Shown: positions 7,916 through 15,486, numbered from the stretch's first letter. The stretch is 19,931 nt of DNA from an uncultured Acidimicrobiaceae bacterium (GCA_937868025.1 CALMLJ010000025.1:1-19931); one strand, 5' to 3'. A program made the numbers and translations. The notes: generated by a model not told the origin, from the letters alone.

Positions 7916-9079
7916 ATGCGAGTCGGCGCGATCGCGCTGGCACTCGTGACCCTCGGGCTCGCCATCGGCTGCGACGGTCCGGACGAACCGACGGCTCCGA
8001 CCCGCTCCGACCGCTCGACCACCACTGCGCTCGACCCGGTCGACGTCGCGGCCGGACCGATCCAACGCGTACGGCCACCGGCCGAGTCCGAACTCGCCAC
8101 CATCGATCGAGACGCCGGCATCGCCGTCACGCTCCGCGACAGCTCGGTCCTGTGGTTGTTCGGCGACACCGCCGCTCGCCTCGACGACGGCACGATCGAC
8201 TACTTCCAGATCGGAACAGCCTCGTGGGCTCCCCCCGAGGCTCCCGCGGTCACCGACGACATCGCCGATCCGGCGACCGGGGCGCCCGTCACGTTCGCCA
8301 CGCCGACGTCCGACTTCCCCACCTGTCCCGGCCCGGGCCAGCGGGCCGGGATGTGGCCGGCGTCCGCCGTCGTCCAGCCCGTCGGCGAGCGCGACCGGGT
8401 CATCATCTGGCTGCACAACATCTGCCTCGGGGCCGACGGCTCGCTCACCGACGAAGGCATGGCACTGGCGGAATGGTGGTACGACCCCGCCGCCCCTCCC
8501 GTCGAACGACCCGTCGTGGCGACGATCCTCGTGCAGCGGCTCTTTGCGGATCGGTCGTTCGGCACCGCCGCCGTGCTCGGCGATGACGGCGACGTGTACG
8601 CCTATCGCTGCGCCACCCCCGACGATCCGGCCGATGCCGCCGGGTACGGCCCCTGTGCCGTCGCCCGGGTCCCACTCGCCGACGTCGCCGACGCGTCCGC
8701 CTACACCGTCGTCGAGGGCGATCTGGCCCTGCCGTCCGGGCCGACGCAACCGATTCCGGCCGGCGGCTTCGGTGTCGCCCACGACCCGGTCATCGGCGCA
8801 TTCGTCATGGCGTACAGCCCGTGGCCGGGGTCGACCCAGGTCGTCGACGTCCGGACCGCACCCTCGCCGCTCGGGCCATGGAGCCGACCGGTCACGGTGG
8901 GCCTCGACGGCTGCGCCGACCGGATCGGGAGTCGCCAGTTCAACTGCTACGCCGGCGGCCCACAACCCCGGTTCTCGACGCCCGGCCACCTCGGACTCGG
9001 CTACTACGACAGCTCGGTCTCGACGTTCCCGACACGGGGTGCGTACACCGTGACGTCGGTCCCGTGGCCCAACTCCTAG
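7916..9079 (+). CDS. Lipoprotein with beta-propeller-like (DUF4185-type) domain
   Basis: A 387-residue exported lipoprotein: signal peptide with hydrophobic run 5-16 and lipobox AIGC, lipid-carrying Cys19. A Thr/Pro-rich linker (about 25-40) leads to a long domain. The segment SSVLWLFGDTAARLDDG (76-92) is the kind of motif seen at the start of DUF4185/glycosidase-like beta-propellers. Later repeated blade-like segments include GVAHDPVIGAFVMAYSPW and CYAGGPQPRFSTPGHLGLGYY. Several cysteines (in DFPTCPG, HNICLG, YRCATP, GPCAV, DGCAD, FNCYAG) could form disulfides, fitting an extracellular location. I assign no enzymatic activity. It starts one base after the LCP stop, so the two are probably translated together. 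Family assignment is from memory of the motif only. Confidence 0.85.
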   Translation: MRVGAIALALVTLGLAIGCDGPDEPTAPTRSDRSTTTALDPVDVAAGPIQRVRPPAESELATIDRDAGIAVTLRDSSVLWLFGDTAARLDDGTIDYFQIGTASWAPPEAPAVTDDIADPATGAPVTFATPTSDFPTCPGPGQRAGMWPASAVVQPVGERDRVIIWLHNICLGADGSLTDEGMALAEWWYDPAAPPVERPVVATILVQRLFADRSFGTAAVLGDDGDVYAYRCATPDDPADAAGYGPCAVARVPLADVADASAYTVVEGDLALPSGPTQPIPAGGFGVAHDPVIGAFVMAYSPWPGSTQVVDVRTAPSPLGPWSRPVTVGLDGCADRIGSRQFNCYAGGPQPRFSTPGHLGLGYYDSSVSTFPTRGAYTVTSVPWPNS

Positions 9080-9089
9080 CCTGCCTCCG

Positions 9090-9938
9090 ATGCGTATCAC
9101 TCCGCGCCACTGGCACAACGAGACCTGGATCTGCTCGATGCGTGGGCACGTCGCGCCCGCGGCGACCGTCGCGGTGCTCACCGACGACGACCGCCGGCTC
9201 GGGCTCGTCGTCGACGACGTCCGGTATGTGCGCTGCCTCCGCTGTGACGGTTGGTTCGAATGCGCCGACCCGACGCCCGAGCAGGTCACGTCCGAACGGA
9301 TGCCCGCCCACGACGAGCTCGCGCTCCCCCGCCGAGGCAAGCAGCTGCAGGACGCGATCGTCCTGCGGCTCGTCGCCATCAACAAGGGCCTCCACGCCGT
9401 TGCGTTCACCCTCGCAGCGCTCGCCATCGTGGCGCTCGAGGTCAAGTTGCCGGGCCTCAAGCACTCGGCGACCGAGGTCCGACAGCTGGTCGACGGAGCC
9501 CTCGACTCGGCGGGCCGCAACCCGGCGCGCCAAGTCCTCTCGAAGGGGGCCGACCGGGTACTCGGCCTCGACGTCCACGAACTGAAGGTGCTCCTCGCGA
9601 TCTCGTCGACCTACGCCGTCGTCGAGGCCGTCGAGGCCGTCGGCCTGTGGAAGGACCAGCGATGGGCCGAGTACGTCACGGCCGTGGCGACCGCCGGCTT
9701 CCTACCGCTCGAGATCTACGAACTCAGCGAACGGATCACCGTCCTGCGCATCGGCGCGTTGGTCGTGAACGTCGCCGTCCTCGTGTGGCTCGTGCTCACG
9801 AAGCACCTCTTCGGCGTTCGGGGCGGCCCGGCCACGCTCCACGCCCACACCGACTGGGCCGAGATCCTCGACCGGCCGACGCCGGCGCCGTTCCTCGGCA
9901 ACCCCGTGCACGCCGGCACCGGCCCGGCGGACGCCTGA
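9090..9938 (+). CDS. DUF2127-like membrane protein with N-terminal Cys-rich module
   Basis: A 282-residue protein in two parts. Residues 1-60 hold Cys15 in WICSMRGH and a CLRCDGWFEC cluster (Cys49, Cys52, Cys58), resembling a small zinc-binding or redox module. Residues about 88-240 match the DUF2127 pattern: LRLVAINKGLHAVAFTLAALA, then VEAVGLWKDQRWAEY and PLEIYELSERIT, with likely transmembrane spans near 102-117, 165-185, 195-210 and 220-238. The function of the family is not known to me. The gene starts 10 bases after the preceding lipoprotein gene and ends the plus-strand operon. Its stop lies only 18 bases from the convergent MMPL stop, with no terminator in between. Confidence 0.82.
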   Translation: MRITPRHWHNETWICSMRGHVAPAATVAVLTDDDRRLGLVVDDVRYVRCLRCDGWFECADPTPEQVTSERMPAHDELALPRRGKQLQDAIVLRLVAINKGLHAVAFTLAALAIVALEVKLPGLKHSATEVRQLVDGALDSAGRNPARQVLSKGADRVLGLDVHELKVLLAISSTYAVVEAVEAVGLWKDQRWAEYVTAVATAGFLPLEIYELSERITVLRIGALVVNVAVLVWLVLTKHLFGVRGGPATLHAHTDWAEILDRPTPAPFLGNPVHAGTGPADA

Positions 9939-9956
9939 GCGCCCGCCCGAGCCGGA

Positions 9957-12362
9957 TCAGACCTTCAGTTCGTCGTCGGTAGCCAGCGCCGCGGCCTCGA
10001 TATCGATGTCCTCGCCGATTCCACCGTGACCATGATCGGTCGGGCCTTCGACGTTGATCCTCGGGAGGATCTTGTCGAGCCACTTCGGGAGCCACCAGTT
10101 CTTCTCGCCGAGCAGCTCCATGGTGGCGGGCACCAACAGCATCCGGACGAGGGTGGCGTCGAGGAGCACGGCGACAGCGAGGCCGAGGCCGAACATCTTG
10201 GTGATGCGGTTGTCCTCGAACATGAAGCTGCCGAACACCACGACCATGATCGCCGCAGCTGCGGTGATGACGCGGGCCGTGGCGGCGAGGCCGTCGGCCA
10301 CGGAGTTCTTCGCGTCACCGGTGCGGTCGTACTCCTCCTTGACCCGCGAGAGCAGGAAGACCTCGTAGTCCATGGAGAGCCCGAACACGATGGCGAACAT
10401 CATCATCGGCAGGAACGGCTCGATGGGTGCCCCGGCGATGCCGAAGACACTGCCGAACCAGCCCCACTGGAAGATGGCGACGACGATGCCGTAGGCCGCG
10501 CCGATCGACAGCATGTTCATGACCACGGCCTTGAGCGGCACGAGGAGCGACCGGAAGACCGCCATCAGCAGCAGGAACGACAGCGCCAACACCACACCGA
10601 GGAACAGCGGCATCCGCCCGGCGAGGAACGTGGTGAAGTCGGCACTCACGGCGACGTTGCCCGTGACGTGGACGTTGCCCTCGAGACCCGACCCCGCGAC
10701 CGAATCGGGGATCGTGTCGGCTCGGAGATCCTTGATGAGCCGCTCGGTGGCACGATCCTGCGGGGAAGTGGTGGGGATGACCCGGAAGAGGACGGCCTCG
10801 GCCTCGGCGAACTCCGCCGGCTGGTAGCCGGGGTGGAAGTTGTTGGGGATGGGACCGACGACCTTGTCGACACCGTCCGCCGCCGCCAGGTCAGCGGCGA
10901 GCTTCGTCACCGCTTGGGCATCGGCCGGCCCGTTCAAGGACGCTGTCACGAGGAGCGGTCCGTTGAAGCCGGGGCCGAAACCGTCGGCCAGCAGGTCGTA
11001 GGCCTTGCGGGTCGACGTGTCCTCGGCGTAGTTGCCGTCGTCGGAGCTACCGAGGTGCAGGCTGAACAGCGGGAGTGCCAGCACGACGAGCACGACGGTG
11101 CCGCCGAGGACCGACACCCACGGGTGCGCCTGGATCGTGTGGCTCCAGCGGTAGGCGAACGTCTCGTTGGTGGGCTTGCGGGCCCGCTGCCGCACCGTCG
11201 CCTTGAGGGGGGCGACCGCGAAGCCGAGGGCGAAGACGACCACGGCGATCGGGAGACCGACGAGCAGGGCATCGATCTTCAGGCCGACACCGAGCAGCGC
11301 CACCGCCAGGAACCCGGCGGAGATGAGGCCACGCCAGCGGGTGACCTCGACACGGGGGCCGGCGAGACCGAGCAACGCCGGAAGCAGCGTGACCGAGGCG
11401 AGCATCGTGGCGGCCACCGTGATCGCTGCGCCGATGCCGAGGCCGGAGATGAACTTGAGGCCGATCAGCATCATGCCGAGCAGCGAGATCACGACGGTCA
11501 TGCCGGCGAACACCACGGCGCGGCCGGCCGTGTCGAGCGCCGTGACCGTCGCCTCCTGCGGCGACAGGCCGGCGTGCAGCCCCTCGCGGTACCGGGTGAC
11601 GATGAACAGCGCGTAGTCGATGCCGACGCCGAGGCCGATCATCGCGCCGATGATCGTGGCCAGGTCGGGGATGGACGTGATGTGGGACACGAGCGCCACG
11701 ATGCCGCCGCCGACACCGACACCGCCGAGGGCGACCGAGATGGGCAGGCCCATGGCGAGCACCGAGCCGAACGCCAAGATGAGCACGACGATGGCGAACG
11801 CGATACCGATGAGCTCCGACGACGGCGGCTCGAACGAGGCCAGGGCGTGGCCGCCGATCTGGATGTTCACCCCGTCGAGGGTGGGCAGCAGCTTCTCGAT
11901 CTTCTCGCCGATCTTGCCCGACTCGGTCTGGTCGACCTCCGAGCCGAGGTTGATCGTGGCATAGGCCGTGCGCCCGTCCTGGCTGATCTGAGCAGCGCCC
12001 TGCTCGCCCTCGTAGGGGCTGACGACGCTGACGTGCTCGTCGGAGTCGGGCTCCTTGGAGTTGATCTCGGCGACGGCGGCGAAGAGCTTCGTCATGGGCT
12101 CCTGCACGGCCGGGTCGGTCACCTTGCCCGACTCGACCTGGTACACGATCGAACCACTCAGGCCGGCACCGCCACCCCCGAAGCTCTTCTCGAGCACGTC
12201 GAGGCCCGAGCGGCTGTCGGACTTGGGGATCTCGAAGCTGCCGTCGTACTTGTCGCCACCGATGGCGCCGCCCCAGGCGTACACGCCGATGAGCAGGACG
12301 AACCAGGCACCGATCACCTTCCAACGGCTTCGGAAGCACCAGGCAGCGAGGCGAGCGATCAT
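9957..12362 (-). CDS. MMPL/RND family transporter
   Basis: An 801-residue inner-membrane transporter of the MMPL branch of the RND superfamily, proton-driven and often exporting lipids in actinobacteria. The two-fold layout is clear: one helix near 15-32, an extracytoplasmic loop to about 183, five helices to about 335, a middle helix near 345-385, then the second half with a loop (about 435-580) and five helices to about 750. The proton-relay motifs are intact: GIDYALF with Asp249-Tyr250 and SMDYEVF with Asp665-Tyr666. The C-terminus is short and acidic, so the long tail of some MmpL proteins is absent. The ATG at 12362 has GGGAG seven bases ahead. No TetR-type regulator is adjacent. The substrate is unknown; a lipid role would suit the desaturase and LCP genes nearby. 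Confidence 0.95.
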   Translation of the reverse strand: MIARLAAWCFRSRWKVIGAWFVLLIGVYAWGGAIGGDKYDGSFEIPKSDSRSGLDVLEKSFGGGGAGLSGSIVYQVESGKVTDPAVQEPMTKLFAAVAEINSKEPDSDEHVSVVSPYEGEQGAAQISQDGRTAYATINLGSEVDQTESGKIGEKIEKLLPTLDGVNIQIGGHALASFEPPSSELIGIAFAIVVLILAFGSVLAMGLPISVALGGVGVGGGIVALVSHITSIPDLATIIGAMIGLGVGIDYALFIVTRYREGLHAGLSPQEATVTALDTAGRAVVFAGMTVVISLLGMMLIGLKFISGLGIGAAITVAATMLASVTLLPALLGLAGPRVEVTRWRGLISAGFLAVALLGVGLKIDALLVGLPIAVVVFALGFAVAPLKATVRQRARKPTNETFAYRWSHTIQAHPWVSVLGGTVVLVVLALPLFSLHLGSSDDGNYAEDTSTRKAYDLLADGFGPGFNGPLLVTASLNGPADAQAVTKLAADLAAADGVDKVVGPIPNNFHPGYQPAEFAEAEAVLFRVIPTTSPQDRATERLIKDLRADTIPDSVAGSGLEGNVHVTGNVAVSADFTTFLAGRMPLFLGVVLALSFLLLMAVFRSLLVPLKAVVMNMLSIGAAYGIVVAIFQWGWFGSVFGIAGAPIEPFLPMMMFAIVFGLSMDYEVFLLSRVKEEYDRTGDAKNSVADGLAATARVITAAAAIMVVVFGSFMFEDNRITKMFGLGLAVAVLLDATLVRMLLVPATMELLGEKNWWLPKWLDKILPRINVEGPTDHGHGGIGEDIDIEAAALATDDELKV

Positions 12363-12452
12363 GGGGAACTCCCGTTCGTCATGGGCGCGCGACCAGCAGC
12401 CCGTTACGAGACGCCACCGTACTGGAACGACTGCTCACCACAGCAAGCAAAA

Positions 12453-12458
12453 AGCATA
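12453..12458 (-). promoter_or_regulatory. Possible -10 element of the MMPL gene
   Basis: TATGCT on the minus strand lies in an A/T-richer patch (12446-12462) between the palindrome after pyrC and the MMPL start. It would give a leader of about 85 bases. The -35 region is poor. The call rests on the hexamer and local composition. Confidence 0.35.
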
Positions 12459-12498
12459 CTTGTGACGCATGCCACGTCCGCCCGCGAGCCCACCCCTT

Positions 12499-12554
12499 GG
12501 GGTTTTGTAGTGCGAGGAGCGACGTCAGCGTCGCTCCTCGCAGCACAAAACCCC
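12499..12554. terminator. 56-nt palindrome after pyrC, probable terminator or repeat element
   Basis: Arms of 26 bases read GGGGTTTTGT, two mismatched bases, TGCGAGGAGCGACG, a 4-base loop TCAG, then the complement, ending ACAAAACCCC. The inner 14 bp and outer 10 bp are perfect; only AG/GC in the middle fails to pair. It starts 6 bases after the pyrC stop and precedes the MMPL promoter region, so a terminator for pyrRBC is the simplest reading. There is no classic T tract after the inner stem (the outer arm supplies TTTT on either strand), so it might instead be a dispersed repeat or a bidirectional element. Confidence 0.7.
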
Positions 12555-12559
12555 GGGCG

Positions 12560-13834
12560 CTAGCTCTGCAGCTCGTAGTCGAGGACCGTGGGGACCCCGC
12601 GGTGGATCGTGTGGCGCACCTTGCCCCGCACGGTGCGCCCCACGTAGGGCACGTTGGTGGAGCGGCTCGCTCCCCCGCTCGCATCGATCGTCCACTCGTG
12701 GTTGGGGTCGATCACGCAGAGGTTGGCAACGCGACCGACCGCGACCGCACCGTGGCGGTCGGCGATCCCGGCGATCTCGGCCGGCTTCCACGACAGGCGG
12801 GCGAGCACCTCGGCGATGTCCATGCCCAGTTCGGTGAGCGCCAGGGCGAGGGCGTACTCGAGGCCCAACATGCCGGGAGGCGCCTCGTCGAACGGCTTCT
12901 CCTTCTCGTACGCCGGATGCGGCGCGTGATCGGTGGCGATCGCGTCGATCGACCCCGACAGCAGCCCGGCGCGCACCGCGTCGACGTCGCCGGCAGTGCG
13001 CAACGGCGGGTGGACCTTGAACACCGGGTCGAACGACGACACACACTCGTCGGTCAGGGTGAAGTGGTGGGGAGCCGCCTCACAGGTCACCGGGAGCCCG
13101 GCCGCCTTGGCGCTGGCCACCATCGCCACCGAGCCGGCCGTCGACAGGTGCAGGAAGTGCATCCGCGCCCCCGTCATGCGGGCGAGCGCGATGTCGCGCA
13201 TGACCATGAGTTCCTCGGCCTCGGCGGGCTGGCCGGGCATCCCCAGTCGCGACGACACCTCGCCCTCGTGCATGCAGGTGCCGGCGCTCAGCTCGGACAC
13301 CTCGCAGTGCTGGGCCAACGTCACGCCGAGTCCTCGGGCGTATTCGAGCGCCCGGCGCATGAGCCGGATGTCCTGCACCCCGGTGCCGTCGTCGGTGAAG
13401 ATCTTCACGCCGAGATCCGACATCTCGCCCATCGGGGCCAGCTGCTCGCCGGCGCGCCCGACCGTGATGGCACCGGCCACCTCGACGTCACACGCGACGC
13501 CACGGGCGATGGCCTGGACGTCACGCACGACCGACGCACAGTCGATGGCGGGCGTGGTGTTCGGCATGGCGAGCACCGCGGTGTAGCCACCGAGGGCGGC
13601 GGCGTTGCTCCCGGACTCGATGGTCTCCGCCTCCTCCTTGCCCGGCTCACGGAGGTGGGTGTGCAGGTCGACCAGACCCGGCGCCACGACGCACCCCGTG
13701 GCGTCGATCGTGCGCGATCCGTTGAGGTCGGGCCCGATGCCCACGATCTCGCCGTCGCGTACCAGCACGTCGGCGAACGTCTCGCCCGACGCGTCGATCA
13801 CCCGGCCGCCCTTGATCACGTACTCGATGGTCAT
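12560..13834 (-). CDS. pyrC: Dihydroorotase, type I
   Basis: Cyclises carbamoyl aspartate to dihydroorotate, step three of UMP synthesis. The 424-residue product is a metal-dependent amidohydrolase of the longer bacterial type I class. It shows HTHLREPG with metal ligands His58 and His60 and substrate-binding Arg62, FTDDGTG with Asp148 or Asp149, AQHCE with His176, LHLSTAG with His229, and TDHAPH with Asp302. The ATG at 13834 overlaps the pyrB stop as ATGA, implying coupled translation; longer upstream reading in this frame runs inside pyrB and is not real. The gene ends six bases before a long palindrome, the apparent end of the pyrR-pyrB-pyrC transcript. Confidence 0.98.
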   Translation of the reverse strand: MTIEYVIKGGRVIDASGETFADVLVRDGEIVGIGPDLNGSRTIDATGCVVAPGLVDLHTHLREPGKEEAETIESGSNAAALGGYTAVLAMPNTTPAIDCASVVRDVQAIARGVACDVEVAGAITVGRAGEQLAPMGEMSDLGVKIFTDDGTGVQDIRLMRRALEYARGLGVTLAQHCEVSELSAGTCMHEGEVSSRLGMPGQPAEAEELMVMRDIALARMTGARMHFLHLSTAGSVAMVASAKAAGLPVTCEAAPHHFTLTDECVSSFDPVFKVHPPLRTAGDVDAVRAGLLSGSIDAIATDHAPHPAYEKEKPFDEAPPGMLGLEYALALALTELGMDIAEVLARLSWKPAEIAGIADRHGAVAVGRVANLCVIDPNHEWTIDASGGASRSTNVPYVGRTVRGKVRHTIHRGVPTVLDYELQS

Positions 13835-14772
13835 GAACCTGCCTTCTCGATCGCTTCGAACTGGGACTCGCTGCCGAGCAGCTTGAACAATGCGGCCTGC
13901 CGCACCGCGACGCCGTTGGCCACCTGCTCGGTGACGACGGCGTTGGGACGGTCGGCGGCCTCGGGCGAGATCTCCACACCACGGTTCATCGGACCGGGGT
14001 GCATGATGATCGCCCGGTCGCCGAGCCGGTCGGCCCGATCGGGGCTGAGCCCGAACCGGTGCGCGTACTCGCGGAGCGACGGCACCAGCGCCTCCACCAT
14101 CCGCTCCCGCTGCATCCGCAGCAGGTAGCAGACGTCGATCGTGCCGATCACAGCGTCGAGGTCGTGGGACACGGTGACGGGCCACCCGTCGAGCGACGGC
14201 GGCAGCAGGGTCGGCGGAGCGACGAGCACGACCTCGGCGCCGAGTTTCGTGAACGCCTGCACGTCGGAACGGGCGACCCGCGAATGCTTGACGTCGCCGA
14301 CGATCGCGATGCGCAGGCCGTCGAGGGAGCCGAAATGGCTCCGGATCGTGTAGCTGTCGAGCAGCGCCTGGGTGGGATGTTGGTGCCAGCCGTCGCCACC
14401 GTTGAGGATGGCGGCGTTGGTCCACTGCCGGATGCGGTGGGGCACGCCCGACGAGGCGTGGCGCACGACGATGGCGTCGATGCCGAAGGCCGAGATCGTC
14501 TCCACGGTGTCGCGGAGCGATTCGCCCTTCTTCACCGACGAGGTGCCCACCGAGAACGTCATGACGTCGGCGCCGAGGCGCTTCGCCGCTGTCTCGAAGC
14601 TCAGACGGGTGCGAGTCGAGTCCTCGAAGAAGAGCGACACGACCGTCTTGCCGCGGAGGGCCGGCACGTTGCGGATCGGGCGTTTGGACACCTCGACGAA
14701 CCGGTCGGTGAGTTGGAGGAGCGACTCGAGGTCGGATCGCTCGAGGTCGGCGATGGACAGGAGGTGCCGCAC
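13831..14772 (-). CDS. pyrB: Aspartate carbamoyltransferase catalytic chain
   Basis: Transfers the carbamoyl group from carbamoyl phosphate to aspartate, the committed step of pyrimidine synthesis. The 313-residue length is typical. The carbamoyl-phosphate loop STRTR is at 52-56, KKGESLRDT at 81-89 supplies the inter-subunit Lys, Arg104 is present, and GDGWHQHPTQALLD (126-139) holds the conserved HPTQ. HPGPMNRGVEI lies near 263-273. In the family the first block more often reads GDGTHEHPTQ; Trp and Gln here are a mild variation. It starts two bases after the pyrR stop and overlaps pyrC by four bases. No PyrI regulatory chain gene is seen, so control is probably through PyrR rather than allosteric subunits. 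Confidence 0.98.
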   Translation of the reverse strand: MRHLLSIADLERSDLESLLQLTDRFVEVSKRPIRNVPALRGKTVVSLFFEDSTRTRLSFETAAKRLGADVMTFSVGTSSVKKGESLRDTVETISAFGIDAIVVRHASSGVPHRIRQWTNAAILNGGDGWHQHPTQALLDSYTIRSHFGSLDGLRIAIVGDVKHSRVARSDVQAFTKLGAEVVLVAPPTLLPPSLDGWPVTVSHDLDAVIGTIDVCYLLRMQRERMVEALVPSLREYAHRFGLSPDRADRLGDRAIIMHPGPMNRGVEISPEAADRPNAVVTEQVANGVAVRQAALFKLLGSESQFEAIEKAGS

Positions 14773-14774
14773 GA

Positions 14775-15344
14775 CTACCTCCGCACCATCTCGCCGAGGT
14801 GAACACCGTCGGACGACACGTCGACCACCTCGTCGCGGCGTGTCGGAAGGTTCTTGCCCACGTAGTCGGGGCGGATCGGCAGCTCCCGGTGCCCCCGGTC
14901 GATCATGACTGCGAGCTGCACCGCTCGGGGTCGCCCGTACGCTCCGAGGGCGTCGAGCGCGGCTCGGATCGTACGGCCGGTGAAGAGCACGTCGTCGACG
15001 AGGACCACCGTCTTGGCGTCGACGTCGAAGGGGATGTCGGTGACCTCCTCGGCGAGCACGGGACGGATCCCGATGTCGTCGCGGTAGAACGCGACATCGA
15101 GCACCCCGACGTCGAGGTGGACCCCCTCGATCTCGTCGAGATCGGCGGCGATGGCGTGAGCCAGGGGCACGCCCCCGGTCTGCAGTCCGATGAGCTCCAC
15201 CCCGTCGAGCCCGTGGTTGTGCTCGACGATCTCGTGGGCCATACGACGAATCGCCCGGCTCAGGTCGACGGAGTCCATCACCACGGTGCGGGCCTGGAAC
15301 TCGCCGCCATACGGCGGCGTGCCGCGACGCTCGCGATCAGCCAT
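14775..15344 (-). CDS. pyrR: Pyrimidine operon regulator PyrR (bifunctional, UPRT-like)
   Basis: PyrR binds a stem-loop in pyr mRNA when UMP is high and represses the pathway; many also have uracil phosphoribosyltransferase activity. The 189-residue product has a type I PRTase fold with the PRPP motif VVLVDDVLFTGRTIRAAL (113-130). It also has the PyrR-specific RNA-binding segments DRGHRELPI (149-157) and DYVGKNLPT (160-168). I use the ATG at 15344 instead of the GTG two codons upstream (15350), because GTGAGG (15355-15350) is the ribosome binding site and overlaps that GTG. It is first in pyrR-pyrB-pyrC. Its own leader carries a PyrR-binding motif, so it should be autoregulated. Confidence 0.97.
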   Translation of the reverse strand: MADRERRGTPPYGGEFQARTVVMDSVDLSRAIRRMAHEIVEHNHGLDGVELIGLQTGGVPLAHAIAADLDEIEGVHLDVGVLDVAFYRDDIGIRPVLAEEVTDIPFDVDAKTVVLVDDVLFTGRTIRAALDALGAYGRPRAVQLAVMIDRGHRELPIRPDYVGKNLPTRRDEVVDVSSDGVHLGEMVRR

Positions 15345-15376
15345 GTGCACCTCACGTGCCCCGAAGGGCGGTCCGT

Positions 15377-15396
15377 GGACGCCTCTCGGGACGCCC
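15377..15396 (-). promoter_or_regulatory. PyrR-binding stem-loop in the pyrR leader
   Basis: On the minus strand CGTCCCGAGAGGCG (15393-15380) matches the core of the consensus ARUCCNGNGAGGYU. Only the outermost A-U pair is changed, and both sides changed together to C-G, so the stem is kept. Flanking GGGC (15396-15393) and GTCC (15380-15377) extend the stem by four pairs including one G-U. The loop ends about 21 bases before the ribosome binding site at 15355-15350. No intrinsic terminator lies between it and the start codon. Confidence 0.75.
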
Positions 15397-15412
15397 GTTA
15401 ACGGTCGCCGTG

Positions 15413-15418
15413 AGGTTA
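15413..15418 (-). promoter_or_regulatory. Possible pyrR -10 element
   Basis: TAACCT on the minus strand fits TANNNT and would start transcription near 15406, 10 bases before the PyrR stem-loop. Spacing to the stem-loop (16 bases) parallels carA (17 bases). No -35 consensus is visible. The box overlaps a sequence complementary to the ribosome binding site (15409-15416), so only one of the two readings may be correct. Confidence 0.4.
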
Positions 15419-15438
15419 GCAGCCCCGATTTTCACCGG

Positions 15439-15486
15439 TTCTGTCCTGCCGATTCGCCCCTCCAGGGGCGGAATCGCAGGACAGAA
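15439..15486. terminator. Long hairpin between nusB and pyrR
   Basis: TTCTGTCCTGC (15439-15449) pairs with GCAGGACAGAA (15476-15486); GATTC with GAATC and GCCCCT with AGGGGC continue the stem, with single-base bulges at 15450 and 15470 and a 2-base loop. The total of about 22 pairs in 48 bases is far above chance. It lies 21 bases after the nusB stop and just upstream of the pyrR promoter region, so it likely separates the two transcripts. There is no T tract on either side. Confidence 0.65.

Noticed and set aside
10026..12563. An 845-codon open frame on the plus strand
   Set aside because: It is antisense to the well-supported MMPL gene, has His/Glu/Arg/Gly-rich composition, and continues into the palindrome after pyrC.
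12560..14806. pyrC frame extended to 748 codons
   Set aside because: The first 324 codons run out of frame through pyrB; the ATGA overlap at 13834-13831 and the family N-terminus fix the real start.
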